Source: Cochlodiniinecator piscidefendens (lineage in GTDB: Bacteria; Pseudomonadota; Alphaproteobacteria; Rhodobacterales; Rhodobacteraceae). From it: a stretch of DNA of 64,000 bases. How positions within the stretch are numbered: position 1 is the stretch's first letter; each line of letters starts with the position of its first letter. Shown here piece by piece: positions 27,754 to 36,814 of this stretch. Location: NCBI RefSeq assembly GCF_011326755.1, contig NZ_JAAOIE010000002.1, positions 496,001 through 560,000 of the forward strand. Direction: 5' to 3'. Position numbers and translations under genes: made by a program. The notes under the pieces were generated by a model. It searched no databases, was not told the origin of the DNA, and saw nothing but the letters and a program-made list of their open reading frames with translations.

Positions 27754-29117
27754 CACGGGGCTTTTCGCTTCGCCTGCGGCTCACAATCATCATTCTCATC
27801 CCGCTTCTGCTGATCTCGGCCGCCGTTGCATTTTGGGCGGCCAATGATGCCCAGGCCCGTGCTGCCGACCGGTTTGACCGATCCCTGCTGGTCACCGCCC
27901 TGAGTATTTCCCGTGACACCGCCATCAGCGGCGGCGACGCTCTGAGCCAGGAAACGCGTGATCTGCTACGTAATACCTCGGGCGGGCCGGTTTTCTACCA
28001 TGTCTATGCCCCCGATGGTGTTTTCGTCACAGGTTACGCGACACCGCCTGTTCCCCCCGGAGATCTCGGAGCCGAGGCTTATATATACTTCGACGCACGG
28101 TATCTCGGGCATTCGGTGAGAGCGGTCCGGTATTCAGAACACCTGGAAATTGACGGGCTGGCGGGCCAATTCACCTTCACTGTTTGGCAAAACCTGTCAT
28201 TGCGGGATGGATTTGTTCAAAGCCTGTCGCAACGCACTTATGCCGTCATGGCCACTCTTGTCGCCGCAGTTGCCTTCATCGTCTGGTTCGGCGTGCGGGT
28301 CGGGCTTCGCCCACTGTTGGACCTTGAGCGTGCCATCGAACGCCGTTCTGCGCAGGATCTGACCACGATCAAGCGGGCGATCCCCGAAGAGGTCAAAGGC
28401 GTCGTTGGCCGACTTAACGAGTTGCTGTCGGAAATGTCAGCGACAATCCGCGCTAAAGACAGCTTCATTTCTGATGCCGCTCATCAATTGCGCAACCCTA
28501 TCGCGGGTGTGCTGGCCCTGTCAGAAGCTGTCGCAACTTCAAAAACGGAGGCGGATTTCAAAACCCGAAGTGCCGATCTTGTCGAAGCTGCCTCACATGC
28601 TGCCAAGCTGTCCGAAGACCTTTTGGCCTTTGAACGAGCGCGCTCTGCCCCTTCCTTCGAAAACCTGCCGGTTGTGAACATAACTTCGACACTGGCTAGC
28701 ATCGTCACACGTTTGCAGCGCGAAGCTACGATCCGCGATGTACGGTTGCAGCAAATGACAGATCCCGGCCCGGCCTTTGTGCGTGCCGATGCGCTGCTAC
28801 TTGAGCAAGCCATCGAAAACCTCGTGACAAACGCTTTTTCCCATGGCGGAGGGCAGCTGACGGAAGTCCGTGTGCAACTTAAAGCGGAAAGCCACCATGC
28901 CATCATTACTGTCTGCGATGATGGCAAAGGCGTTGAGGCAAAGGAATTCGAAACAGCGCTGTCTCGGTTCGGTCAGGCCATCCCCGGCTCTGGCAGCGGT
29001 CTGGGTTTGCCCATCGCAAATGCTGTCGCAGAGGCTCACGGTGGGCGTTTGGATCTTTCAAATTGCAATCCGGGTCTCTTGGTACGGATTATTTTGCCGA
29101 TGGCGAGCTCATGCTAG
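27750..29117 (+). CDS. tctE: Sensor histidine kinase (TctE-like)
   Basis: A 455-residue membrane sensor kinase. It has an N-terminal membrane segment (LRLTIIILIPLLLISAAVAF), a periplasmic domain of about 130 residues of the TctE type (FYHVYAPDGVFVTGYATPP), a second membrane segment near 165-185, and HAMP-like sequence. Then come the HisKA box SDAAHQLRNP with His245 and the ATPase motifs NLVTNAFSHGG, CDDGKGVE and GSGLGLPIANAVAEAHGG. It should sense the substrate of the neighbouring transporter and phosphorylate TctD. Confidence 0.9.
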   Translation: MTRGFSLRLRLTIIILIPLLLISAAVAFWAANDAQARAADRFDRSLLVTALSISRDTAISGGDALSQETRDLLRNTSGGPVFYHVYAPDGVFVTGYATPPVPPGDLGAEAYIYFDARYLGHSVRAVRYSEHLEIDGLAGQFTFTVWQNLSLRDGFVQSLSQRTYAVMATLVAAVAFIVWFGVRVGLRPLLDLERAIERRSAQDLTTIKRAIPEEVKGVVGRLNELLSEMSATIRAKDSFISDAAHQLRNPIAGVLALSEAVATSKTEADFKTRSADLVEAASHAAKLSEDLLAFERARSAPSFENLPVVNITSTLASIVTRLQREATIRDVRLQQMTDPGPAFVRADALLLEQAIENLVTNAFSHGGGQLTEVRVQLKAESHHAIITVCDDGKGVEAKEFETALSRFGQAIPGSGSGLGLPIANAVAEAHGGRLDLSNCNPGLLVRIILPMASSC

Positions 29118-29236
29118 CACCCGGCACAGACAAATCTCTGCCGAAATGATCTCTCTCGATTCCTCAGACACTTTTTTCCGAAAGCTGCCATTTGTGCACA
29201 ACGCAGCATTTATCGAGGTGGGCTCAAACCAGCCAT

Positions 29237-30016
29237 TCACCGCCGCCACATCAAACTCAGCACAAACAGCACTCCACCAGCCACCACAATGCTCGGCCCG
29301 GCCGGGGTGTCGAACTGCAATGAGGCATGGAGCCCAAGGATTGATGCCAGCGCTCCAATCCCCACAGCACCTATTGCCATAACCTCAGGCGTGCGGGAAA
29401 AACTGCGTGCGGTGACGGCGGGGATGATCAGCAGCGCTGCGATTAACAACGCCCCCACCACTTTGATCGCCAGTGCCACAACCACCGCGAGGGCGAGCGT
29501 CAAAACCAGCGCTTCGCGTTTTGGGTTGATCCCGGAGGCATGGGCCAAATCCACGTTCAGCGTCACCGTGATCAGCGCCGACCACCGCCATGCCAGCAAA
29601 GCACAGATCAACGCGGCCCCACCCCAGATCACCAGCAGATCAGATTTCCCCACCGCCAGAATATCGCCAAACAAAAACGCCGATAAATCAACGCGCACAC
29701 CGGGGACAAAGCTGATCGCAACCAAGCCCAGCGCCAAGGCCCCGTGTGCCAATACACCCAAAACGGAATCCATCGCGTGGCCGCGTTCGGTCAGCGCGCT
29801 CACCACCAATCCCATCGCCAGTGCAGTGATCAATGTCCCAAGCGCAATCGGCAGATTGCTGGCGATCGCCAGCGCAACGCCCAAAATCGCCGCATGGGCC
29901 ACCGCATCACCAAAATAAGCCATGCGCCGCCAAACGACAAAGCTCCCCAATGGGCCGGTCGCACAGGCAACCCCCACACCCGCCAGTAGCGCGCGCACAA
30001 AGAAATCATCAAGCAT
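29237..30016 (-). CDS. znuB: Zinc ABC transporter permease
   Basis: Membrane subunit of the ZnuABC high-affinity zinc importer, 259 residues with about eight hydrophobic segments. Family features: WRRMAYFGDAVAHAAILGVA near residue 35 and the central KVVGALLIAALLIIPAVTARSF. The start is the ATG that overlaps the end of znuC by 8 nt; the open frame continues further upstream inside znuC without meaning. Confidence 0.93.
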   Translation of the reverse strand: MLDDFFVRALLAGVGVACATGPLGSFVVWRRMAYFGDAVAHAAILGVALAIASNLPIALGTLITALAMGLVVSALTERGHAMDSVLGVLAHGALALGLVAISFVPGVRVDLSAFLFGDILAVGKSDLLVIWGGAALICALLAWRWSALITVTLNVDLAHASGINPKREALVLTLALAVVVALAIKVVGALLIAALLIIPAVTARSFSRTPEVMAIGAVGIGALASILGLHASLQFDTPAGPSIVVAGGVLFVLSLMWRR

Positions 30017-30785
30017 CGGTGGTTTCCTTTTGGGCGTGATGCGCGTGGTCATGAGAATGATCATGCGTGCACCCTTCGTCGTGATTGTGGTCGTGCGCGT
30101 GTTGATAAAGCGCAAACGCGCCCCGCGTCCCCATACCAAACAATGCCCGGTATTCTGGGGCAGCTGACACAACCGTTGGCGTGCCTTCGCAACAAATATG
30201 GCCATTCAGGCAAATCACCCGATCCGACGTCGCCATCACAACATGCAGATCATGGCTGACCATCAACACACCACATCCAATATCGTCGCGGACCTCTTCT
30301 ATAAGGCGATAAAATCCAGCGACACCGGGCTGATCCAACCCTTGCGTTGGTTCATCCAACACCAAAAGCTGCGGATCACTTAGCAAAGCCCGCGCCAATA
30401 AAACCCGTTGGAACTGCCCACCCGACAAAGCTGACAGTTGTTGTTTGGCGACATGTGGTACCCCAACACGTTCCAACACATCTGCCTGACGCTGCGCTGA
30501 CTGCCGTTTAGGAAGCGATAAAAACCGCCCAACGCTCATTGGCATCGTTGCATCAATTGCCAGCTTTTGCGGCACATATCCGATACGTAGCCCCGGTGTT
30601 CGCTTCACCTGCCCCTTGCTTGGAATCAATCCGCCAAGCAACGCACGAATAAGCGTCGATTTCCCAGACCCATTTGGTCCAACAATCGTAACGATTTCGT
30701 TCGTATCAATGGCAAAATTTACATTTCGCAAAACCGCATCGCCACCATAGCCAACACTCAGGTCTTGCGCCGCGATTAAGCTCAC
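30009..30785 (-). CDS. znuC: Zinc ABC transporter ATP-binding protein
   Basis: ATPase subunit of ZnuABC, 258 residues. Walker A is GPNGSGKST, signature LSGGQFQ, Walker B LLVLDEPTQGLD and switch MVSHDLHVV. The last 30 residues are His- and Asp-rich (HAHDHNHDEG, HDHSHDHAHH), probably binding zinc on the cytoplasmic side. The start is a GTG that overlaps the zur stop (GTGA) and has AAGGAG 8 nt upstream; an ATG 27 nt earlier lacks such a site. Confidence 0.92.
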   Translation of the reverse strand: MSLIAAQDLSVGYGGDAVLRNVNFAIDTNEIVTIVGPNGSGKSTLIRALLGGLIPSKGQVKRTPGLRIGYVPQKLAIDATMPMSVGRFLSLPKRQSAQRQADVLERVGVPHVAKQQLSALSGGQFQRVLLARALLSDPQLLVLDEPTQGLDQPGVAGFYRLIEEVRDDIGCGVLMVSHDLHVVMATSDRVICLNGHICCEGTPTVVSAAPEYRALFGMGTRGAFALYQHAHDHNHDEGCTHDHSHDHAHHAQKETTDA

Positions 30786-31273
30786 GCAGTGGCTCCTTGG
30801 CAACTCGGACAAGTTCCGAGAACCTCTAAGTTCATCCGTTCCACAACGAACCCTAGCTTGCCAGCTTCTTTGGAAACAGAATCCTGCACTGCGACTTCCA
30901 TGCTTTCAGCAACAGTCGAACACGACCCACATATGAAAAAAACAGGCCGATGCGCGTGATCTGGATGCATGCAAGCAGCAAACGCATTTAACCGTCTGAT
31001 CCGGTGGGCAAATCCATGTTCGACCAAAAATTCCAATGCGCGATATGCAACTGGCGGCTGGCTGCCAAAGCCATCCTCCTTCAATCGATCCAGAACCTCA
31101 TAGGCCCCCAGCGCTTTGTGGGCTTCTAGCAGCAATTCAAGCGCACGACGACGTACCGGTGTCAGACGCAGTCCTTTTTGCGCAGCAACGTTTTCTGCGT
31201 TGCGCATTGCCCCAGCAACACATGTGCCGTGATCGTGACGCGAAAAGGCTGACATCTGCTTTGGCTCTGACAT
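30782..31273 (-). CDS. zur: Zinc uptake regulator (Fur family)
   Basis: A 163-residue Fur-family repressor. Residues RRRALELLLEAHKALGAYEV form the winged-helix part, and the metal sites are visible as HPDHAHRPVFFICGSC and the C-terminal CPSCQG, i.e. two CxxC pairs for the structural zinc. Placement as the first gene of zur-znuC-znuB, divergent from znuA, identifies it as Zur rather than Fur or Mur. It should repress both directions through the site in the shared gap when zinc is plentiful. Confidence 0.93.
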   Translation of the reverse strand: MSEPKQMSAFSRHDHGTCVAGAMRNAENVAAQKGLRLTPVRRRALELLLEAHKALGAYEVLDRLKEDGFGSQPPVAYRALEFLVEHGFAHRIRRLNAFAACMHPDHAHRPVFFICGSCSTVAESMEVAVQDSVSKEAGKLGFVVERMNLEVLGTCPSCQGATA

Positions 31274-31304
31274 TTGTGATTTCCGGTATTGTTATATTAT
31301 CACG

Positions 31305-31325
31305 TGTAATGTTATATCATTTGCA
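31305..31325. promoter_or_regulatory. Candidate Zur box between zur and znuA
   Basis: The imperfect palindrome TGTAATG-TTATATC-ATTTGCA lies in the 73-nt divergent gap, 21 nt before the znuA start. A related stretch, TGTTATATTATCAC, overlaps just upstream (about 31289-31303). AT-rich palindromes with TTATA at the centre are typical for Zur sites; the exact borders are my estimate. Confidence 0.65.
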
Positions 31326-31346
31326 ACTCAGCTACAAGGACTCCTC

Positions 31347-32339
31347 ATGACACTGCGCAACTTTGTTTTCCCGCTTTTTTGCGGCCTGCCTGCCGCCTTC
31401 CCCGCTGCAGCACAAGTGCCACATGTCGTCACAGACATAGCCCCAATCCATTCACTGGTCAGTCAAGTCATGGGTGATCTGGGAACCCCAGAGCTATTGC
31501 TGGACCAAGGCGCAGATCCCCACAGCTTTCAACTGCGCCCCTCACAAGCCCAAGACCTGCAATCCGCTGATCTGATCGTATGGGTTGGCCCCGCACTCAC
31601 CCCATGGCTGGATCAGGCGATTGACCGGATTGGCACGGGTGAACATTTCGCGTTGCTTGGCGATGCTCACGAAGAAGAGCATTCCGAAACAGAAGATCAT
31701 CACGACGAAGGTCATCACGATGAAGAAGATGGGCACGACGAGCATGCCGAAGGACACAATGATGAGCACAGCGATCATGAAGACGAAGATCATCATGAAG
31801 CAGCGGACGCAGGTGGCCATCACCACCACGATGGCGAAGACCCCCATGCTTGGCTTGATCCAGCCGAAGCTGTTGAATGGCTCCCGCTGATTGCTGACCG
31901 TATCAGCGCGCTAGACCCAGCCAACAGCGCGACCTACACACAGAATGCCGAAACCGCAGTCGCTGAGCTCAATCAACTGATTTTGGACATCGGTCAATTC
32001 CCGGATACCCCAATCATCGTGCAGCACGATGCCTTTGGTCATTTTGCAGACCGCTTTGGCGTTCATATCGCGGGTGCTGTTGCTGAGGGCGATGCAGCAC
32101 GCCCCGGGGCGGCGCATATTGCCGAGCTCCAAGCCTTGATTGCCGCAGAAAACATCACCTGTGCCTTTGCGGAACCACAGCACGACCCAAGCCTATTGGA
32201 AACTGTATTCGAAGGCCAACCCGTCACCATCGGTACGCTAGACCCGACCGGTGCATTGATCCCTGCGGGCCCGGAACTCTACACAACCTTGATCCGCAAC
32301 ATAGCTGACACAATCCAGACTTGCACAGCGCAAAACTGA
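31347..32339 (+). CDS. znuA: Zinc ABC transporter substrate-binding protein
   Basis: Periplasmic zinc-binding protein, 330 residues. A signal peptide precedes AAAQVPHVVTDIAPIHSLV. Zinc ligand regions are ADPHSFQLRPSQ, EDPHAWLDP and VQHDAFGHFADRFG. Between the first two lies a very long acidic/His loop (about residues 108-166, with HHDEGHHDEED and GGHHHHDGEDPH), typical of ZnuA but on the long side. It is divergent from zur-znuCB and controlled by the same gap. Confidence 0.95.
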   Translation: MTLRNFVFPLFCGLPAAFPAAAQVPHVVTDIAPIHSLVSQVMGDLGTPELLLDQGADPHSFQLRPSQAQDLQSADLIVWVGPALTPWLDQAIDRIGTGEHFALLGDAHEEEHSETEDHHDEGHHDEEDGHDEHAEGHNDEHSDHEDEDHHEAADAGGHHHHDGEDPHAWLDPAEAVEWLPLIADRISALDPANSATYTQNAETAVAELNQLILDIGQFPDTPIIVQHDAFGHFADRFGVHIAGAVAEGDAARPGAAHIAELQALIAAENITCAFAEPQHDPSLLETVFEGQPVTIGTLDPTGALIPAGPELYTTLIRNIADTIQTCTAQN

Positions 32340-32379
32340 ACGCCATAAATCCTTTGACTTCATAACCAAAGGTGCCCCC

Positions 32380-32859
32380 ATGACCGTTCTCATTCGCCAA
32401 GCAACCGCCAAAGATGCCGCAGCAATGATGCGCATTTTGAATGAGATCATCGAAATTGGGGGCACCACCGCCTTTAAGACCCCATTTGATGAAGCAGGCA
32501 TAATGACCCGCTTTGTCGCGCTTAAAACTAAAATCAGCTGTGTGGTGGCCGAAGTGGACGGAACCGTTATCGGATTTCAATCGCTTGAGTGGAGCGATCC
32601 AGACGCCACCAGCGCTGACACGCTCCCGCTCGATTGGGCCATCATCGCAACATTTGTCGCACCAAACACCCATAAATCCGGGATCGGTCGTAAAATGTTT
32701 GCCGTGACCAACGATATGGCCAAGCAAGCAAGCGTCACCACCATCGACGCAACCATCCGTCTGGAAAACACCCTAGGCCAAGGATACTATAGCGCCCTCG
32801 GTTTCACCGATTACAACACTACAGACATCGCTGTTTCAAAGCGGTTCGAGCCTATCTAG
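32380..32859 (+). CDS. GNAT family N-acetyltransferase
   Basis: A 159-residue acetyltransferase with the phosphinothricin-acetyltransferase-like layout: N-terminal IRQATAKDAAAMMRILNEII, TTAFKTPFDEAGI, and FVAPNTHKSGIGRKMF carrying the acetyl-CoA loop. YSALGFTDYN is near the end. It follows znuA by 40 nt on the same strand and may be read from the same promoter; no link to zinc is evident. Confidence 0.8.
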   Translation: MTVLIRQATAKDAAAMMRILNEIIEIGGTTAFKTPFDEAGIMTRFVALKTKISCVVAEVDGTVIGFQSLEWSDPDATSADTLPLDWAIIATFVAPNTHKSGIGRKMFAVTNDMAKQASVTTIDATIRLENTLGQGYYSALGFTDYNTTDIAVSKRFEPI

Positions 32860-32866
32860 CCGTCAA

Positions 32867-33370
32867 CTACGGCAACGAAACATCAGCCTGACGGGCGCGA
32901 TGGAAAAGCATAGCCATACTTGACCCCAACGCCATAAATTCACAGAATCGAAGTTCAAACCCAGCAAAATTTGCACAATAAGAAAGATCTGAGAAGACTT
33001 CGTCAACAGCCGCCACGCCTCTTGGGTACCAGAGCGGCCCAAAACCCGTACCTTCTATTTGCTCAGGTAACAGCGGTCGCAGCTGAGAGTAATAGTCGCG
33101 TAACCCCATGCTCATTTCCGCCAAACATGCTCCGCTACTTTCAAGCGTCTCATCAGGTCTGTCACAGCTGTTCGCCGCAATAGCCAAACACTGCGTTTGC
33201 AGGTGCGAACGATATGTAAGATTCAGTGGTTCAATTGCCTTCAGACAATCGATAGGATTCAGCATCTCGCGCTCGTCTTGCGCCATTGCAGGTCTATTTG
33301 ATGGCCCGACTATTAGCATGCCCAACCCAACGGTCAAAACAAATACTAAATCACCCAAAACCTTACTCAC
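32867..33370 (-). CDS. Exported Cys-rich protein of unknown function
   Basis: A 167-residue hypothetical protein. The N-terminus is a likely signal peptide (hydrophobic VFVLTVGLGMLIVGP, cleavage likely after AMA). The mature part has six cysteines, with CLKAIEPLNLTYRSHLQTQC and EFRFCEF-like spacing that recalls the LprI/DUF1311 group of small periplasmic proteins; that resemblance is weak. It starts 3 nt after the hemC stop and so is probably co-transcribed with it. Confidence 0.7.
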   Translation of the reverse strand: MSKVLGDLVFVLTVGLGMLIVGPSNRPAMAQDEREMLNPIDCLKAIEPLNLTYRSHLQTQCLAIAANSCDRPDETLESSGACLAEMSMGLRDYYSQLRPLLPEQIEGTGFGPLWYPRGVAAVDEVFSDLSYCANFAGFELRFCEFMALGSSMAMLFHRARQADVSLP

Positions 33371-33373
33371 ACT

Positions 33374-34321
33374 CTACCCTCGCCAGTCAAAAAACCCTTC
33401 AGGGGCAATCGCTTGTAGCCGCTCACCTAATTCACGCCCCAAAACTGCACCATCGGCAATCGGGCAGGAAATCGCGTCTGCGATGGCCTCGGACCCATCA
33501 GGGCGTAGGATTTCACCGCGCAGATGAATTTGATCACCGTCCAACATCGCAAGCCCGGCAATCGGTGTTTCGCATGATCCGTCAAGCGCACGCAAAAACG
33601 CCCGCTCTGCCGCGAGCCGTTGACCCGTTTCAACGTGGTGAATGGCCGATAGCATTTCAGCCATCCGCGCATCATCCGCGCGTCGTTCAATCCCGATAGC
33701 GCCCTGCGCCACGGCGGGCAGCATGTCATCTTCAGACACCGGCGTTTTCGGCACATCCGCCATCGCTAAGCGGTTTAGCCCCGCCATCGCCAAAAACGTC
33801 GCCACTGCCACGCCTTCGTTTAATTTGCGCAAACGGGTCTGCACATTGCCGCGAAATTCGACAACTTCCAAATCAGGGCGGCGATATTTCAACTGCGCGC
33901 GGCGGCGCAGGCTAGATGTGCCAACAACAGACCCCGGCGCAAGCCCCGCCAGGCCATCCACTGCAAAAGACACAAACGCATCGCGCACATCTTCGCGCGG
34001 CAGATAACAGTCCAACAGCAGACCCTCAGGCTGATCTACAGGCATGTCCTTCATCGAATGCACCGCAATATCAATCGCGCCCGACAGCAGGTCTTCCTCA
34101 ATCTCTTTGGTGAACAGACCTTTTCCGCCGATTTCCTTAAGCGGACGATCCAAAACCCGGTCGCCCGTGGTTTTGATCACCTTAATCGCAAAGGCGTCCT
34201 GCGGCAGATCAAACGCCGCCGCCAAACGATCACGCGTTTCATACGCCTGCGCCAAAGCGAGCGGTGAGCCGCGCGTGCCAATCTTAAGAGGTTCGGTCGG
34301 GGTCGGAAGGTTCAATGTCAT
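33374..34321 (-). CDS. hemC: Hydroxymethylbilane synthase
   Basis: Condenses four porphobilinogen molecules to hydroxymethylbilane in tetrapyrrole synthesis. The 315-residue protein shows KIGTRGSPLALAQAYE, SMKDMP, GTSSLRRRAQL, and the dipyrromethane cofactor cysteine in DGSCETPIAG. I chose the ATG giving MTLNLP; the longer frame runs into the hemE promoter. It is divergent from hemE across about 108 nt, so the two heme genes may share control. Confidence 0.96.
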   Translation of the reverse strand: MTLNLPTPTEPLKIGTRGSPLALAQAYETRDRLAAAFDLPQDAFAIKVIKTTGDRVLDRPLKEIGGKGLFTKEIEEDLLSGAIDIAVHSMKDMPVDQPEGLLLDCYLPREDVRDAFVSFAVDGLAGLAPGSVVGTSSLRRRAQLKYRRPDLEVVEFRGNVQTRLRKLNEGVAVATFLAMAGLNRLAMADVPKTPVSEDDMLPAVAQGAIGIERRADDARMAEMLSAIHHVETGQRLAAERAFLRALDGSCETPIAGLAMLDGDQIHLRGEILRPDGSEAIADAISCPIADGAVLGRELGERLQAIAPEGFFDWRG

Positions 34322-34429
34322 ACCCCGTATTACGCGTGGCAATTCGCCCTGACAACGCCCATTTTGCACAGGTCACCTTGACATCGCGCCGCACTCTTGG
34401 GACGAACACCCCAAAGCAAAGGAACGCCC

Positions 34430-35479
34430 GTGACAAAACCTGTGACCAATCCCGCATCCAAAACCATCCTCAAGGCCCTCGCAGGTGAAAAACAGGCGGT
34501 GCCCCCGGTGTGGATGATGCGTCAGGCGGGGCGCTATTTGCCAGAATACCGCGCCACACGTGCCAAAGCGGGCGATTTCCTATCGCTGTGCTACAATCCA
34601 GACCTCGCCGCCGAAGTCACGCTGCAACCGATCCGCCGCTATAATTTCGACGCTGCGATTCTCTTTGCGGATATTTTGCTGATCCCACAGGCGCTTGGGG
34701 CGGACCTTTGGTTTGTCACTGGCGAAGGGCCGCGCCTTTCGACCATCACCACCCCCGACGACCTAAAGGCGCTCAAACCCGTGGACACCATCCACGAAAC
34801 CCTGAACCCGATTTATGAGACCGTGAAAATCCTCGCCTCTGAATTGCCGCGTGAAACCACGCTCATCGGCTTTGCCGGGGCCCCCTGGACCGTGGCCACC
34901 TATATGATTGCCGGGCGCGGCACCCCGGACCAAGGCCCAGCGCACGCCCTACGCGAAGCCGACCCCGCAACATTTGAGGCCCTGCTAGACCTCATCACCG
35001 CCGCCACCATTGATTACCTGTCAATGCAGATCGAAGCCGGCGCAGAGGTCGTAAAAATCTTTGACAGCTGGGCAGGTTCGCTGAAGGGCGACGATTTCAC
35101 CAAATACGCGCTAAAACCCGCCAAAAAAATCATCACCGCCCTAAAGGCCAAACACCCAAACACCCCTGTCATCGCCTTCCCACGCGAGGCCGGGAATGGC
35201 TACATCGGCTTTGCCAAAGCGACGGGCGCGGACTGTGTGGCGCTTGATAACTCTATCTCACCAGAATGGGGTGCGGCAAATGTTCAGGTGGATGGCTGCG
35301 TTCAGGGCAACCTCGCCTCGCGCCATATGGTGACTGGCGGCCAAGAGCTGCGCGACGAAACCAAAGCCATCGTCAAAGCGTTTGAGAACGGCCCCCACAT
35401 CTTTAACCTCGGCCACGGCATCACCCCCGATGCCGATCCCGACAATGTGCACGTGATGCTAGAGGCGATCCGGGGCTAA
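34430..35479 (+). CDS. hemE: Uroporphyrinogen decarboxylase
   Basis: Decarboxylates uroporphyrinogen III to coproporphyrinogen III. The 349-residue product has the signature [15 protein letters not shown], the catalytic-pocket segment [15 protein letters not shown], and [14 protein letters not shown]. The start is a GTG with AAAGGA 7 nt before it; this gives the usual family length. It is divergent from hemC. The stop overlaps the ATG of the next small membrane protein (TAATG). Confidence 0.96.
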   Translation: MTKPVTNPASKTILKALAGEKQAVPPVWMMRQAGRYLPEYRATRAKAGDFLSLCYNPDLAAEVTLQPIRRYNFDAAILFADILLIPQALGADLWFVTGEGPRLSTITTPDDLKALKPVDTIHETLNPIYETVKILASELPRETTLIGFAGAPWTVATYMIAGRGTPDQGPAHALREADPATFEALLDLITAATIDYLSMQIEAGAEVVKIFDSWAGSLKGDDFTKYALKPAKKIITALKAKHPNTPVIAFPREAGNGYIGFAKATGADCVALDNSISPEWGAANVQVDGCVQGNLASRHMVTGGQELRDETKAIVKAFENGPHIFNLGHGITPDADPDNVHVMLEAIRG

Positions 35480-35853
35480 TGCGCCCGGAGCCTTCTACAA
35501 AAAACGGGCTTTTCGCGCTTCTGACCTGCGGCATCTGCCTTTGCTTGTCCTATTTTTTTAGTGCAAGCGATTTTCAGAAAACCGAACGCGCACTGGAATT
35601 GGCACGCGCGCTTGAAACCTATATTCACACGATAGATCCAAGCACCGCAGAGGACCACAATGCCAGACAAGACGCACGCGCCCTCCTCTCAACCCTATCC
35701 TCCCAAAAACACACATTCCTAGCCTTTGCAGCGATGTTCTTCGGCATGCAAGCCTTTGGTGAATTCCTATCGTCCAAAGCAGGCCGCCCCCTGCGCAAAT
35801 TTGGCAAATCCGCAAAAGAAAAATTCATCTACTATTGGACATGGCGGCCTTAA
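35479..35853 (+). CDS. Small membrane protein after hemE
   Basis: A 124-residue protein I do not recognise. It has a hydrophobic segment near residues 11-29 (FALLTCGICLCLSYFF), a polar middle with likely helix (ALELARALETYIHTI), a second hydrophobic stretch at about 76-92 (HTFLAFAAMFFGMQAFGEF) and a basic C-terminus. Start is fixed by the TAATG overlap with hemE, implying translational coupling. No function can be stated. Confidence 0.65.
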   Translation: MRPEPSTKNGLFALLTCGICLCLSYFFSASDFQKTERALELARALETYIHTIDPSTAEDHNARQDARALLSTLSSQKHTFLAFAAMFFGMQAFGEFLSSKAGRPLRKFGKSAKEKFIYYWTWRP

Positions 35854-36328
35854 TCCGTTTCAACACGAACCAATTTGGACGATTATTCTCAGCCCTAAGC
35901 TGCCATTCTAGAAGGAGAGTTCAGTCACCCGATCTCCCCTAACTAGGCCTTAATGGAAAGCGCATCATCTCAGGGTCACGGAGTATATTGACGCGGGCAA
36001 AGCGGGCTTTCTCATTGGGCGCTCAAATGACAATATTCGAAAAATCACTTGTAGCGAATTCAGCAGATTCAATTCTATTTTGTGGTTGGATAATCGTGTG
36101 GGCATTAGCGAATGCGCATGGCACAAATAGCGGCGACCACTGTTTAGGATATTGTCCTGAGACAGACAACCAAGATGCCATTCTTTCTTTGTTCTCTTTT
36201 GGGGGACTGTCTTGCAGGGTGAACACAAATTCTTTGAAGAAGATTACATGCCGAACGATCAATAGCTTGTTCGACCGTCTGGATTACGTCTCGAAACGTG
36301 AGTTTAACTGCTACTTTAAGTCACGACA
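35854..36328. other. Gene-poor AT-rich stretch
   Basis: No convincing gene in 475 bp between the hemE unit and the HxlR regulator. Base composition is lower in GC than both flanking core genes. Open frames on both strands lack ribosome sites and codon pattern. It looks like a decayed or foreign segment marking the left border of the 36-40 kb accessory group. Confidence 0.5.
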
Positions 36329-36682
36329 TCAGTTCACCTTCTTAAGCTCCAAACTTGACTGGTATTTGTTCGCCCAAGTTTCCAACGCGTCCAAAACTGG
36401 GAGCAAGGACTGTCCCAAAGGTGTCAATGAATATTCGGTGTGTGGCGGCACTGAGGCAAAAACATCTCTGTGTACAACTCCATTTTCTTCGAGCTGGCGT
36501 AGCTTTTGTGTTAACACACGCTGAGATATCTCAGGGATGTGCCGACGTAAGGCACCAAACCGTTTTGTACCAGTGGCCAGATAACTTAAGATGTGGCATT
36601 TCCATTTGCCTCCAATAATTTCGATAGCGAATTCAACTGGGCAACCTGTGGAGTCTTCAGCAGGGGATGCGTTTTTCGTCAT
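36329..36682 (-). CDS. HxlR family transcriptional regulator
   Basis: A 117-residue winged-helix regulator of the HxlR family. Seen: GCPVEFAIEIIGGKWKCHIL (residues 13-32), RFGALRRHIPEISQRVLTQ (recognition helix) and the wing YSLTPLGQSLLPVLDALE. Cys14 and Cys23 flank the first helix; in YodB/QorR-type members an N-terminal cysteine senses quinones or diamide, so a similar role is possible. I use the ATG with GAGG 8 nt upstream. Downstream of and co-oriented with the glutathionyl-hydroquinone reductase gene. Confidence 0.88.
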   Translation of the reverse strand: MTKNASPAEDSTGCPVEFAIEIIGGKWKCHILSYLATGTKRFGALRRHIPEISQRVLTQKLRQLEENGVVHRDVFASVPPHTEYSLTPLGQSLLPVLDALETWANKYQSSLELKKVN

Positions 36683-36814
36683 ATGTGCCTCGATTTTCTC
36701 CAACCTGAGGTTGACAATACAGGTTTCCAAATGGATTGGCCACAATAGCCAATCACCTTTTGCAATTCGCAACCGCCCCCCCGGATGTGGCGTGCGATTT
36801 ATTCAAGAACGCGC

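Noticed and set aside
35988-36524. 178-residue plus-strand frame across the gene-poor stretch and the HxlR gene
   Set aside because: It overlaps the 3' half of the HxlR gene in antisense, has rare-codon-like composition and no family motif.
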